Position numbers and translations under genes: made by a program
The notes under the pieces: generated by a model
Database searches by the model: none
Told to the model about the DNA's origin: nothing
The model's input: only the letters and a program-made list of their open reading frames with translations
Shown here: one piece after another, positions 43,506 to 43,513 of the stretch
Position numbering within the stretch: the first letter of the stretch is position 1
Layout of the letters: the number at the start of each line of letters is the position of its first letter
Origin: Legionellaceae bacterium
GTDB taxonomy: Bacteria; Pseudomonadota; Gammaproteobacteria; Legionellales; Legionellaceae
NCBI GenBank assembly: GCA_029212505.1
Contig: JARGOS010000013.1
Span: 1-43,513, forward strand
Direction: 5' to 3'
DNA length: 43,513 bases

Positions 43506-43513
43506 ATGAATAC
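43506..43513 (+). CDS. start of a gene running off the window
   Basis: An ATG at 43506 lies 7 nt after GGA in TTGGAATTAGGC and downstream of an AT-rich promoter-like region on the same strand as the preceding genes. Only two codons and two bases are in the window, so the product is unknown. Confidence 0.35.

Overview
The window looks like a chromosomal segment of a low-GC gammaproteobacterium, most likely a host-associated member of the Legionellales (Coxiella/Legionella/Berkiella-like). Base composition was judged AT-leaning by eye, not computed. The basis is the set of gammaproteobacterial housekeeping genes (mutS, tamAB, hemB, hemH, a cox-assembly cluster, asnS, pdxJ, recO, era) mixed with large or low-complexity, effector-like proteins without recognisable families. 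The placement is an inference, because no rRNA or other marker is present.

Layout. 1-8.9 kb: an unrecognised small protein, then mutS-tamA-tamB with overlapping or abutting frames (mismatch repair plus the TAM envelope system), hemB and a CspD-like cold-shock protein. 9.0-17.4 kb: one giant 2784-residue gene with its own extended -10 promoter and a SecA-type DEAD motor in its middle. 17.4-21.5 kb: hemH, then a class II ribonucleotide reductase-like gene overlapping a uridine-kinase-like gene by 4 nt, then a small 87-residue gene with its own promoter. 21.5-25.6 kb: a minus-strand cytochrome oxidase assembly block (SURF1, unknown membrane protein, CtaA, CtaB, SCO) with a divergent DUF2909 protein; together with hemB and hemH it gives this stretch a haem theme. 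25.6-30.4 kb: a Rap1a/Tai-like secreted protein, an AhpD-like protein, a dienelactone hydrolase, a PncC-ThpR fusion, a four-helix membrane protein and asnS.

30.4-37.6 kb is the disturbed part. A truncated GGDEF domain abuts an HAD hydrolase gene. The era-recO-pdxJ gene order known from many gammaproteobacteria is present, but pdxJ is separated from recO by about 3.7 kb of foreign-looking DNA: an unknown membrane-hairpin protein, a decayed IS256-family element (frameshifted and truncated transposase), gene scraps, and a DUF4143 ATPase whose promoter lies in a 16-bp inverted repeat. 37.8-43.5 kb is a plus-strand run of a coiled-coil protein with a Pro/Glu/Lys tail, a secreted Kazal-type protease inhibitor with predicted P1 lysine, a 1104-residue helical protein and a spermidine-synthase-like methyltransferase coupled to it by a 4-nt overlap; a further gene begins at the right edge.

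The most novel-looking items are the giant SecA-like motor protein, the ribonucleotide reductase-like protein lacking the usual active-site Asn, the Kazal/1104-residue/methyltransferase neighbourhood, and the PncC-ThpR fusion. There is no intergenic stretch above about 300 bases, and I saw no rRNA, tRNA, CRISPR array or recognisable riboswitch.
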